Positions 17,723 through 27,855 of a DNA stretch of 64,000 nt are shown here, piece after piece. How positions within the stretch are numbered: the stretch's first letter is position 1; every line of letters begins with the position of its first letter. A model generated the notes under the pieces. That model worked only from the letters and a program-made list of their open reading frames with translations, did not search any database and was not told the origin of the DNA. The stretch comes from Brevundimonas sp. (GTDB taxonomy: Bacteria > Pseudomonadota > Alphaproteobacteria > Caulobacterales > Caulobacteraceae), in assembly GCF_016742135.1 (NCBI RefSeq), contig NZ_JACVCG010000003.1, positions 62,001 through 126,000 of the forward strand. The letters are read 5' to 3'. The position numbers and the translations under genes were made by a program.

Positions 17723-18667
17723 ATGCTCAAGGTCGCTATCCAGATGGACCCGATGGAAGCGGTCGACATCGCCTCCGACACCACCTTCCTGATGGCCCTG
17801 AGCGGACAGGCGCGCGGTCACCGGCTGTGGGTCTATGATTTCCGTACCCTGGCGCTGGAGGACGGGCGGCTGTTCTGCCGGGCACGCCCCGTCAAGGTTC
17901 AGGAGAATAAGGGCGACCACGCCACCTTCGGCGACTGGGTGCGGCTGGATCTGGGCGCGGACGTCGACGTCGTCCTGATGCGTCAGGACCCGCCCTTCGA
18001 CATGGCCTATGTCACCGCCACCTATCTGCTCGAGACCATCCATCCTCGCACCCTGGTGGTCAACGACCCGGCCGAGGTGCGTTCGGCACCCGAGAAGCTG
18101 CTGGTCGCGCAGTTTCAGGGCCTGACGCCGCCGACCCTGATCACGGGCGACGTGGTCCAGCTTTCCGACTTCCACGCCCGCCACGGGGATGTGGTGCTGA
18201 AGCCCCTGCACGGGGCGGCAGGCTCGGGCGTGGTCAGGCTGAAGGCCGGGGACCCCAATCTGGCGGCCCTGGTCGAGATCCACGCCATGGGATCGCGCGA
18301 CCCGCTGGTCATCCAGAAATTCCTGCCGGCCGTTTCGGCGGGCGACAAACGCATCCTGCTGGTGGACGGCGAGCCGGTCGGGGCCATCAACCGCGTCCCG
18401 CAAAAGGACCAGGTGCGCTCCAACCTGCGCGTGGGGGGCACGGCCCGGCCGGTCGATCTGACCGCGCGCGACAAGGAAATCTGCGCCGCCATCGGCCCGA
18501 CGCTCAAGGAACGCGGACTGATCTTCGTCGGCATCGATGTGATCGGGGACTGGATGACCGAGATCAACGTCACCTCACCCACGGGGGCGCAACAGCTGAA
18601 GCGCTTTACCGGCATCGATGCGACCGAGCGCATGTGGCAGGTGATCGAGGCCAAGCGGGGCGGCTGA
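17723..18667 (+). CDS. gshB: Glutathione synthetase GshB
   Basis: Encodes 314 residues, the usual length. It joins gamma-glutamylcysteine to glycine with ATP. The sequence is well conserved: [53 protein letters not shown] and [20 protein letters not shown], the last being the ATP-grasp metal-binding block. The ATG is preceded by CGAAAGG. It is probably the third gene of an rsmI-yraN-gshB operon. Confidence 0.97.
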   Translation: MLKVAIQMDPMEAVDIASDTTFLMALSGQARGHRLWVYDFRTLALEDGRLFCRARPVKVQENKGDHATFGDWVRLDLGADVDVVLMRQDPPFDMAYVTATYLLETIHPRTLVVNDPAEVRSAPEKLLVAQFQGLTPPTLITGDVVQLSDFHARHGDVVLKPLHGAAGSGVVRLKAGDPNLAALVEIHAMGSRDPLVIQKFLPAVSAGDKRILLVDGEPVGAINRVPQKDQVRSNLRVGGTARPVDLTARDKEICAAIGPTLKERGLIFVGIDVIGDWMTEINVTSPTGAQQLKRFTGIDATERMWQVIEAKRGG

Positions 18668-18677
18668 CCCAGCGCAT

Positions 18678-18708
18678 TTGACAACCGGCGTTCGTTCATG
18701 ATCTGTTC
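18678..18708 (+). promoter_or_regulatory. SOS box (LexA operator) overlapping the comM promoter
   Basis: GTTC (18694-18697), seven bases, GTTC (18705-18708) exactly match the alphaproteobacterial LexA operator GTTC-N7-GTTC. A TTGACA -35 element stands at 18678-18683, and a weak -10 would fall within the operator at normal spacing, so LexA binding would block the promoter. The comM start is 27 bases downstream. An extra GTTC at 18690-18693 lies directly before the box. Confidence 0.8.
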
Positions 18709-18734
18709 CCATTCGCGGGAGCGGAGGGACGGCC

Positions 18735-20312
18735 ATGGTCGCGCGGGTGGTGACGGTTGCGTTCGACGGGGTGGATGCCCGGCGCGTCGATGCCGAGGTC
18801 CAGATTCTGGGGGGAGAGGGCACCCAGGCCAGCTTCACCCTGGTCGGCCTGCCCGACAAGGCGGTGGCCGAAAGCCGCGAACGCGTGCGCGGCGCCTTTG
18901 CCGGCATCGGCCTGGCCCTGCCGTCGCGGCGCATCATCGCCAATCTGGCCCCCGCCGACCTGCCCAAGGAGGGCAGCCATTTCGACCTGCCGATCGCCCT
19001 CGCCCTGCTGGCCGCCATGGGGGTAATCGCGCCGGATGCGCTGGATGGCTGGGCCGCGCTGGGCGAGCTCAGCCTCGACGGACGGATCGTGCCGGTCAGC
19101 GGCACCCTGCCTGCCGCCGTTGCCGCCAACGGCATGGGGCTGGGCCTGATCTGCGCCGAAGCCAATGGGCCCGAGGCCGCCTGGGCCGGCCCTGAGGTAG
19201 CGGTGCTGGCCCCCCGCTCGCTGATCGGCCTGATCAACCATTTCAAGGGTAGTCAGGTGTTGGCCGCCCCGCGCCCCGGCCCCCTGAAGTCGAACGGCCC
19301 CGTGCCCGATCTGAACGAGGTGCGCGGGCAGGAAGGGGCCAAGCGCGCGCTCGAGATCGCGGCGGCGGGCGGGCACAATCTGCTGTTCATCGGCCCGCCC
19401 GGCTCGGGAAAGTCGATGATGGCCCAGCGCCTGCCCGGCCTCTTGCCGCCGCTGACGCCAAAGGAGTTGCTGGAAACCTCCATGGTCTGGTCCATGGCCG
19501 GGCTGATCGAGCGGGGTGGTCTGACGCGCGAACGGCCCTTCCGAGCGCCGCACCATTCGGCCTCCATGGCAGCCCTGACCGGCGGCGGGCACCGGGCCAA
19601 ACCGGGCGAGGTCTCGCTCGCGCACAACGGCGTGCTGTTCCTCGATGAACTGCCCGAGTACTCGCCGCAGGCCCTGGATTCGCTCCGTCAGCCGCTGGAG
19701 ACGGGCGAGGTGATTGTGGCGCGCGCCAATGCCCATGTGCGTTATCCGGCGCGGGTTCAGCTGGTGGCGGCCATGAACCCTTGCCGCTGTGGCCTCGGCG
19801 GGGCGGGCAAGGGGGCGTGTGGCAAGGCCCCGCGCTGCCAGAGGGACTATCAGAACCGCATTTCCGGCCCCCTGTTTGATCGCATCGACCTGACGGTCGA
19901 GGTGCCGCCGGTGACCGCCGCCGACATGAGCCTGCCCGCCCCCGCCGAGGGCACGGCCGAGGCGGCGGCCCGCGTCACCCGCGCCCGCGAAATCCAGGCC
20001 GCCCGGCTGGCTGAAGCCGGCCACGAGGGGGAGGCCGTCATCAACGCCCATCTGGCGGGGGCCCTGCTGGACCGGTTTGCCGCGCCCGATGCCGACGGGC
20101 GGGCCCTGCTGATGCGGGCGGGCGAGGCCGGGGGACTGACCGCGCGGGGCTGGACGCGGACGCTGCGTCTGGCGCGCACCATCGCCGATCTCGACGGATC
20201 GGACGGCATTCTGCGCCGCCATGTGGCCGAGGCCCTGATCTATCGTCATAGCCGCATGGACGCCGAGGCCCAGTTCAATCGGGCGACCGCCGTGGCCCAC
20301 GGCCCGGCTTGA
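18735..20312 (+). CDS. comM: ComM/YifB family Mg-chelatase-like AAA+ ATPase
   Basis: Encodes 525 residues with a GGAGGGA ribosome-binding site. The N-terminal ChlI-like domain runs to about residue 190 (EVQILGGEGTQASFTLVGLPDKAV). The AAA+ core has Walker A GPPGSGKS (residues 220-227), Walker B LFLDELPEY, and a zinc-like cysteine cluster CRCGLGGAGKGACGKAPRC. ComM is a hexameric helicase that promotes branch migration during natural transformation. An SOS box in its promoter suggests DNA-damage induction in this organism. Confidence 0.96.
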   Translation: MVARVVTVAFDGVDARRVDAEVQILGGEGTQASFTLVGLPDKAVAESRERVRGAFAGIGLALPSRRIIANLAPADLPKEGSHFDLPIALALLAAMGVIAPDALDGWAALGELSLDGRIVPVSGTLPAAVAANGMGLGLICAEANGPEAAWAGPEVAVLAPRSLIGLINHFKGSQVLAAPRPGPLKSNGPVPDLNEVRGQEGAKRALEIAAAGGHNLLFIGPPGSGKSMMAQRLPGLLPPLTPKELLETSMVWSMAGLIERGGLTRERPFRAPHHSASMAALTGGGHRAKPGEVSLAHNGVLFLDELPEYSPQALDSLRQPLETGEVIVARANAHVRYPARVQLVAAMNPCRCGLGGAGKGACGKAPRCQRDYQNRISGPLFDRIDLTVEVPPVTAADMSLPAPAEGTAEAAARVTRAREIQAARLAEAGHEGEAVINAHLAGALLDRFAAPDADGRALLMRAGEAGGLTARGWTRTLRLARTIADLDGSDGILRRHVAEALIYRHSRMDAEAQFNRATAVAHGPA

Positions 20313-20346
20313 GCGGGCGTTAAGAGGTCGGCGCTAGTCTTGCCCG

Positions 20347-21855
20347 ATGACGTCGCCCGCCGCCCCGCCCGGTCCGCAAGACACGGATCCCGCCGTCCGC
20401 TTTCTGCGGCTGATGAGCCATGAGATGCGCACGCCCCTGAACGGGGTGATCGGCATGCTGGGCCTGCTGTCCGACAGCGGTCTCGATCCGGCCCAGAAGG
20501 CCTATCTGGAGGCAGCCCGGACCTCGGCCGACCATCTGCTGGGGCTGGTCAATGATCTGCTGGACTATGCCCGGCTGGAGGCCGGCAGCCTGGAGTTCGA
20601 CCTGGCGCCCGTGGCCATCGACGATCTGGTGCGCGGGGTCGCCGAACTGCTCAGCCCGCGGGCCCACGACAAGGGGCTGGAGATCGCTTGGAGCGTCGCC
20701 GCCGATGTGCCGATGGTGCGCGCCGACGAAGGACGGCTGCGACAGATCCTGTTCAACCTGGCGGGCAATGCGGTGAAGTTCACGCCGAACGGCGGGGTGT
20801 CGATCACCGTCAGCCGATCCGGCGATGGGGCGCTGGCCTTCGTCGTCGAGGACACCGGCCCCGGCGTGCCCGAGGCGGCCCGCGCCCGCATCTTCGAGGA
20901 ATTCGGCCACGCCGACAGCACAGACGCCACCCGCCACGACGGGGCCGGGCTGGGGCTGGCGGTGGCGCGGCGGCTGGCCGAGGCCATGGGCGGCACACTG
21001 TCGGTCGACGACCGCCCGGGCGGCGGGGCCCGATTTGTGTTCGAGAGCCGGTTCGATCCGGTCCCCGGTGAAGCCGGACCGGCGGCACCCCTCGGCGGCC
21101 TGAAGATCGCTGCGGCGGGCACCCATCCGTTCACGGAGGCGGCTGCCACGGCCATGGCCGAAGCGGCGGGGGCCATATCGGTCGAGCCGGAGCAGGCCGC
21201 TCTGGTACTGGTCGATGACGACGGTCGGGCGGAAAACCAGATCCTCGCACCCCGCCCCGACAGCCGCCATGCCGTGATCCTGCTCCGACCCGGACGGCGC
21301 GACCGCATCGCCGAATATCGCGCCGCCGGATTCGACGGCTATCTGATCAAGCCCCTGCGTCCGGCTTCGCTGGTCGCGCGGGCTCTGGCCCTGACCGGCT
21401 CCGGGACCCGCCCGGGCCCGGTGCCCGACACGGCCGAGGATGACCGCCTCGTTCGCCCGGCCTTCCCCGGCGTGCGGGTGTTGCTGGTCGAGGACAATCC
21501 GGTCGGCGCCCTGCTGGCCACCACCTTGCTGAAGCGTCAGGGCTGTGTGGTCGAGACGGCGGCGGGTGGCGAGGAGGCGCTGGGGGCGCTGGAGCGGGCC
21601 CGGTTCGATCTGGTGCTGATGGACATGCGCATGCCCGGCATGGATGGGCTGACCGCCACCCGGGCCCTGCGCGCCCGGGGCGATACCACGCCCGTGCTGG
21701 CCCTGACCGCCAACGCCTTTGCCGACGACCGCCGCGCCTGTCTGGAGGCGGGCATGGACGACCATCTGACCAAGCCTCTGGGCCTGGAGACCCTGACCGC
21801 CGCCCTGACCCGCTGGACGAACCCGCCGGAGCGCGCCAAGGTCGCGTCCGGATAG
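20347..21855 (+). CDS. shkA: Hybrid histidine kinase, ShkA-like (HisKA-HATPase-pseudoREC-REC)
   Basis: Encodes 502 residues with no sensor or membrane segment. HisKA has MSHEMRTPLNGVIG (His25); HATPase has NLAGNAVKFTPNGG, DTGPGVPE and GAGLGLAV. A first receiver (about 253-350) is degenerate: it lacks the N-terminal acidic pair yet keeps LIKPL. The second receiver has LLVEDN, phospho-acceptor Asp426 and Lys476. The linker carries DDR (365-367). In Caulobacter ShkA, c-di-GMP binds the pseudoreceiver and frees the kinase from a DDR-containing lock. Phosphate then passes via ShpA to TacA. Layout, length, the His/Asp positions and the DDR motif all fit an orthologue; that assignment is inference. 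Confidence 0.85.
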   Translation: MTSPAAPPGPQDTDPAVRFLRLMSHEMRTPLNGVIGMLGLLSDSGLDPAQKAYLEAARTSADHLLGLVNDLLDYARLEAGSLEFDLAPVAIDDLVRGVAELLSPRAHDKGLEIAWSVAADVPMVRADEGRLRQILFNLAGNAVKFTPNGGVSITVSRSGDGALAFVVEDTGPGVPEAARARIFEEFGHADSTDATRHDGAGLGLAVARRLAEAMGGTLSVDDRPGGGARFVFESRFDPVPGEAGPAAPLGGLKIAAAGTHPFTEAAATAMAEAAGAISVEPEQAALVLVDDDGRAENQILAPRPDSRHAVILLRPGRRDRIAEYRAAGFDGYLIKPLRPASLVARALALTGSGTRPGPVPDTAEDDRLVRPAFPGVRVLLVEDNPVGALLATTLLKRQGCVVETAAGGEEALGALERARFDLVLMDMRMPGMDGLTATRALRARGDTTPVLALTANAFADDRRACLEAGMDDHLTKPLGLETLTAALTRWTNPPERAKVASG

Positions 21856-21891
21856 GGACGGTTATCGCCGTCCTGAGGAAGGGCGATCGGA

Positions 21892-23616
21892 ATGAGCGCG
21901 GATACGACAGAGCGTCGGCTTTCAACCTGGGAGTTCGTCAAGACGCTGAAAGAGCGGCGTGTCGCGGTCATGCTGCTGCTGGGCATGGCCGCCGGCCTGC
22001 CCTTCTTCCTGATCTTCGACACCCTGTCCGCCTGGCTGCGGCAGGAGGGACTGTCGCTCCAGACGATCACAGCCTTCTCGCTGGCCACCCTGTCCTATTC
22101 CCTGAAGTTCGTCTGGGCGCCGGTCGTCGACCGCGTGAAAATACCGATCCTCGAACCACTTCTGGGCCAGCGGCGGTCCTGGATGGTGCTGATGCAGATC
22201 ATCATCATCCTCGGCCTGTGGCTGATCGCGGGGTCCGATCCGGAGATGAATCTGACGCGCGTGGCCCTGCTGGCGGTTCTGGTTGGCTTTGCCGGAGCGA
22301 CACAGGACATCGCCATCGACGCATGGCGCATCGAGGTGGTCGACAAGGCCCGCTACGGCGTGATGGCGGCGGCTTATCAGTGGGGCTATCGCGGCGCCAT
22401 GATCACGGCCGGCGCGCTGCCGCTGTTTCTGGCGGAAGCCTTCAGCTGGAACCTCAGCTATGCGGTGATGGCGGCGATCATGTTCGTGGCGATCGGCGCC
22501 GTGCTATTGGCACCCCGTGGCGGCGAGGTCCGGGTCGCCCTGTTGGCCGACGACGGCCTGCCCAAACGTCCTGCGCCGGAAGCCGTGGAGTGGGTGGCCA
22601 GGCTGCTGCTCATCCTGTCGGGAGCCCTGCTGGCCGGCTCGGGACTGGCGGCCAATGGTGCCTTGCTGGCCAGCGTCGTCAATCTGCTGGGTGCGAGCGA
22701 TGCGGGGGCCGAGGCCTTCAGGACGGCGTGGGAGGCCCGGCCGAACGGCATCTTCCTGCAATTCGGCGGGGTGGTGGCGGGGTTGGGTCTGATTGCTCTG
22801 GCCTGTCTGCCCATACCCGGTGTCGTCACGCGACCCGGTGCCTATCTGCGACGGTCCTACGGCCAGCCGCTCGGGGACTTTTTCCAACGCTTCGGGATGA
22901 AGTTCGGGCTGCTGATCATGGCGCTGATCTGCCTTTACCGGCTCTCCGACTTTGTCCTGAATCTGATGAATCCCTTCTATATCGACCTGGGTTTTAGCCT
23001 CACCCAGATCGCGGAGGTGCGTAAGGTTTACGGGGTCGTTGCGTCTTTGGCCGGCATCGCCTTCGGTGCCTGGATGGTGTCCCGCTTCGGCATCATCAAG
23101 AGCATGGTGATCGGCGTCTTCGCCAGTCCCCTGTCGAACCTCGTGTTCATCTGGCTGGCGGTCTCAGGCCCGGACATGGCGGTGCTGTATGGTGCCATCA
23201 CCATCGACAACTTTGCCACGGGCATCGCGGGCACCGCCCTGATTGTCTACATGTCCAGCCTGACCAGTGCCGGGTTCACCGCCACGCAGTACGCCCTGTT
23301 CAGTTCGCTTTATGCCATCTTCGGCAAGATCACCGCGTCTCAGTCCGGCCGGATCGTGGAGGAGACGGCGCGCGTGGCGGAGGCGGGAGGATTCAATGCC
23401 GGCCTGCGGAGCTGGTTTGCAGGTCTGCCGCAAGGGTCGTTGGTTGAAGGCGCGGCTACGGCGGGCGTGTCCGCCCCTTCTCTGGGGGCGGGCTATGTGA
23501 CCTTCTTCCTCTATTCCGTGTTGATCGGTGTTTTCGCCATCGGGCTCGCCTTCATCGTGGCGAAGCGCCAGCCCGAAATCGAGGCGCGGGCCAGGCCCGA
23601 GGGGGAGCCCACCTGA
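21892..23616 (+). CDS. ampG: AmpG-family muropeptide MFS transporter
   Basis: Encodes 574 residues with about 12-14 membrane spans. The N-terminal block MLLLGMAAGLPFFLIFDTLSAWLRQEG, then SLKFVWAPVVDRVKIPILEPLLGQRRSW and GFAGATQDIAIDAWRIEVV, are the signature of AmpG permeases. AmpG imports GlcNAc-anhydroMurNAc peptides from the periplasm for cell-wall recycling and, where AmpR is present, beta-lactamase induction. No ampC or ampR is nearby. It ends four bases before the end of convergent maeB. Confidence 0.92.
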   Translation: MSADTTERRLSTWEFVKTLKERRVAVMLLLGMAAGLPFFLIFDTLSAWLRQEGLSLQTITAFSLATLSYSLKFVWAPVVDRVKIPILEPLLGQRRSWMVLMQIIIILGLWLIAGSDPEMNLTRVALLAVLVGFAGATQDIAIDAWRIEVVDKARYGVMAAAYQWGYRGAMITAGALPLFLAEAFSWNLSYAVMAAIMFVAIGAVLLAPRGGEVRVALLADDGLPKRPAPEAVEWVARLLLILSGALLAGSGLAANGALLASVVNLLGASDAGAEAFRTAWEARPNGIFLQFGGVVAGLGLIALACLPIPGVVTRPGAYLRRSYGQPLGDFFQRFGMKFGLLIMALICLYRLSDFVLNLMNPFYIDLGFSLTQIAEVRKVYGVVASLAGIAFGAWMVSRFGIIKSMVIGVFASPLSNLVFIWLAVSGPDMAVLYGAITIDNFATGIAGTALIVYMSSLTSAGFTATQYALFSSLYAIFGKITASQSGRIVEETARVAEAGGFNAGLRSWFAGLPQGSLVEGAATAGVSAPSLGAGYVTFFLYSVLIGVFAIGLAFIVAKRQPEIEARARPEGEPT

Positions 23617-23620
23617 CCCC

Positions 23621-25915
<2,295 letters not shown>

Positions 25916-25994
25916 GGGGTCGTTTCAGGGCGAGAGAAAGGGGACGATCCTAGAGGGCGGGTGCGGCGTGAACAACGGCGGGGGAGGACCGTTT

Positions 25995-26007
25995 TGACGT
26001 TACGTCA
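25995..26007. promoter_or_regulatory. Perfect palindrome TGACGT-T-ACGTCA upstream of maeB
   Basis: TGACGT (25995-26000) and ACGTCA (26002-26007) form a perfect 6-bp inverted repeat around one base, in the short gap between the maeB start and the dapF stop. Both genes read leftward, so it lies 80 bases upstream of maeB. This is a typical size and place for a dimeric repressor or activator site. I cannot name the regulator. Confidence 0.5.
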
Positions 26008-26018
26008 GGCGGCGGGGG

Positions 26019-26864
26019 TCAGAGGTCGAGCGTTCCGGTGCCGTCAAGCGCCACCGGACCGGTCATGAAGACATGGTCGGTGTCCGCGTCCCAGCGGATG
26101 TCGAGATCGCCCCCGTCCAGCGTCAGGGTGGCGGACCGTCCGGTCAGGCCGCGCCGGTGGGCTGCCACCAGCGCCGCGCAGGCCCCGGTGCCGCAGGCCA
26201 GGGTCAGGCCCGCGCCCCGCTCCCACACCCTGAGCCGGATGTGATCGGGGGCCAGAACATGGGCAAAGCCGACATTCACGCCTTCCGGAAACAACGGGTG
26301 ATGTTCGATCAGAGACCCGGCCCCGCGCACGAATTCGTCGTCCTGCCGGTCGGTGAAGAAGACCACATGCGGATTCCCCATCGAGACCGCTCCGGGCGTG
26401 TGGATCACCGGGGCGTCGACCGGCCCGACCTGCAGTTCGATGCCGCGCGTGTCCATCTCCTCGGCCAGGGGGATCTGGCGCCAGCCCAGCCGGGGCACGC
26501 CCATGTCGATCTCGATGCGGTGGTCACCGGCCCGCCGGGCGATCGTGGCCCCCCCGAGGGTGCCGATCACCGCCCGATCCTGCGCCGAGGCTTCCAGCAG
26601 CAGCCAGCCGACACAGCGCAGGGCATTGCCGCAGGTCTCGACCTTGCCTCCGTCGGCATTCCAGACGCGCATGAAGGCGGTCTGGCCGGCTTCCGTCGAC
26701 GGCTCGATAACAATCAGCTGGTCACAGCCCGGCCCGGTAGCCGGATCGGCCAGCCGCCGCACCGTATCGCTGTCCAGATCAAAGCCCGGCCGGTCCGCGC
26801 GCAGGATGATGAAGGCGTTGCCCGCCCCATTCATCTTCAGATACGGCATCCCGCTCGCGCTCAT
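26019..26864 (-). CDS. dapF: Diaminopimelate epimerase DapF
   Basis: About 281 residues from ATG 26864; ATG 26849 (MPYLKMNGAGNAF) is an equally good start. It interconverts LL- and meso-diaminopimelate for lysine and peptidoglycan. Both catalytic cysteines are visible in the usual contexts: GGKVETCGNALRCVGW and LTLACGTGACAALVA. KMNGAGNAF at the N-terminus is the family signature, with Ala where Asp is usual in GNDF. The divergent ion-channel gene starts about 90 bases upstream. Confidence 0.96.
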   Translation of the reverse strand: MSASGMPYLKMNGAGNAFIILRADRPGFDLDSDTVRRLADPATGPGCDQLIVIEPSTEAGQTAFMRVWNADGGKVETCGNALRCVGWLLLEASAQDRAVIGTLGGATIARRAGDHRIEIDMGVPRLGWRQIPLAEEMDTRGIELQVGPVDAPVIHTPGAVSMGNPHVVFFTDRQDDEFVRGAGSLIEHHPLFPEGVNVGFAHVLAPDHIRLRVWERGAGLTLACGTGACAALVAAHRRGLTGRSATLTLDGGDLDIRWDADTDHVFMTGPVALDGTGTLDL

Positions 26865-26955
26865 GTCCTGCCTATAGGCCAGCGGCACGCCCGGCGCGAG
26901 CGACCGGTCGATCACGAACGGTTTGCATCCGCGGCCATCCGCGCTATCGCAGGCC

Positions 26956-27759
26956 ATGGCTTCCCCGACGAGCCCGAAGGACGATCCCCGCGGCTGGCGC
27001 ATCCGGGCCCGGCTGCGCGCCCTGTACCACGGCAGTTCGCGTCAGGCGGTGCGGTTCCGCTACACTGTCCTGATCATCGATTTCATCATCATCGCCTTCT
27101 TCATCGCCGCGCCTGTCCTGCGGGGTGAGGGGTGGATCTTCTATGCCCTCGACTATGTCATCGCCGCCCTCCTGGCTGCGGACCTGCTGGCCCGGGCCCT
27201 GGCCTGGACCGATCTGAAGTCCTGGCTGAAACGGCCGGTGGTCTGGGTGGACCTGTTCATTCTGGCGACCCTGCTGTTCCCGGCCTGGCTGTTCAACTTC
27301 GGCTTCCTCAGGGTCATCCGTCTGTGGACCCTGATCAATTCCGACTTCTTCTGGCGGACCGTGGGCCGCAAGTATGACGACACCCACGTCGAGGATGTGG
27401 TCAAGGCGCTGGCCGCCCTGGTGACCTTCGTCTTCGTCGCCACCGGCTTTGTCTATACGTCCTTCGTCGGCACGCACGAAGGTCTGACCGGCTATATCGA
27501 TGCCCTCTATTTCACCGTCACCAGCCTGACGACCACGGGCTATGGGGACATCCTGCTGCCCGGGGCCTGGGGGCGGATCATCTCGATCGTCATCATGCTG
27601 ACGGGGGTGACCCTGTTCGTTCGCCTGGGACAGACCCTGCTGCGCCCGCCCAAGATCCACTATCCCTGTCCCAACTGCGGCCTGCAGCGCCACGATACGG
27701 ACGCCGTTCACTGCAAGGCCTGCGGCGAGGGGCTGTGCATCCCTAATTACGAGCACTGA
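26956..27759 (+). CDS. Two-pore-type potassium-channel-like membrane protein with C-terminal zinc ribbon
   Basis: 267 residues from ATG 26956; an upstream frame-start at 26923 would add 11. Several membrane spans cover residues 35-215, including a basic S4-like segment (FGFLRVIRLWTLI). A pore loop carries the K+ selectivity filter TTTGYGD. After the last span comes a C-x2-C...C-x2-C zinc ribbon (CPNCGLQRHD, then HCKACG). It belongs to the voltage-gated-like ion-channel superfamily; the ribbon is unusual as a cytoplasmic tail. Ion selectivity for K+ is inferred from GYG. Confidence 0.88.
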   Translation: MASPTSPKDDPRGWRIRARLRALYHGSSRQAVRFRYTVLIIDFIIIAFFIAAPVLRGEGWIFYALDYVIAALLAADLLARALAWTDLKSWLKRPVVWVDLFILATLLFPAWLFNFGFLRVIRLWTLINSDFFWRTVGRKYDDTHVEDVVKALAALVTFVFVATGFVYTSFVGTHEGLTGYIDALYFTVTSLTTTGYGDILLPGAWGRIISIVIMLTGVTLFVRLGQTLLRPPKIHYPCPNCGLQRHDTDAVHCKACGEGLCIPNYEH

Positions 27760-27855
27760 CGGCCCGCATGACGAAACCGTAATGAAGTCGGCCACGGCTT
27801 GTCGCCGCCGGTCGCCCGGGTAAGGTGCCCCACCCCTGACCGGAGACCCCTGCCC

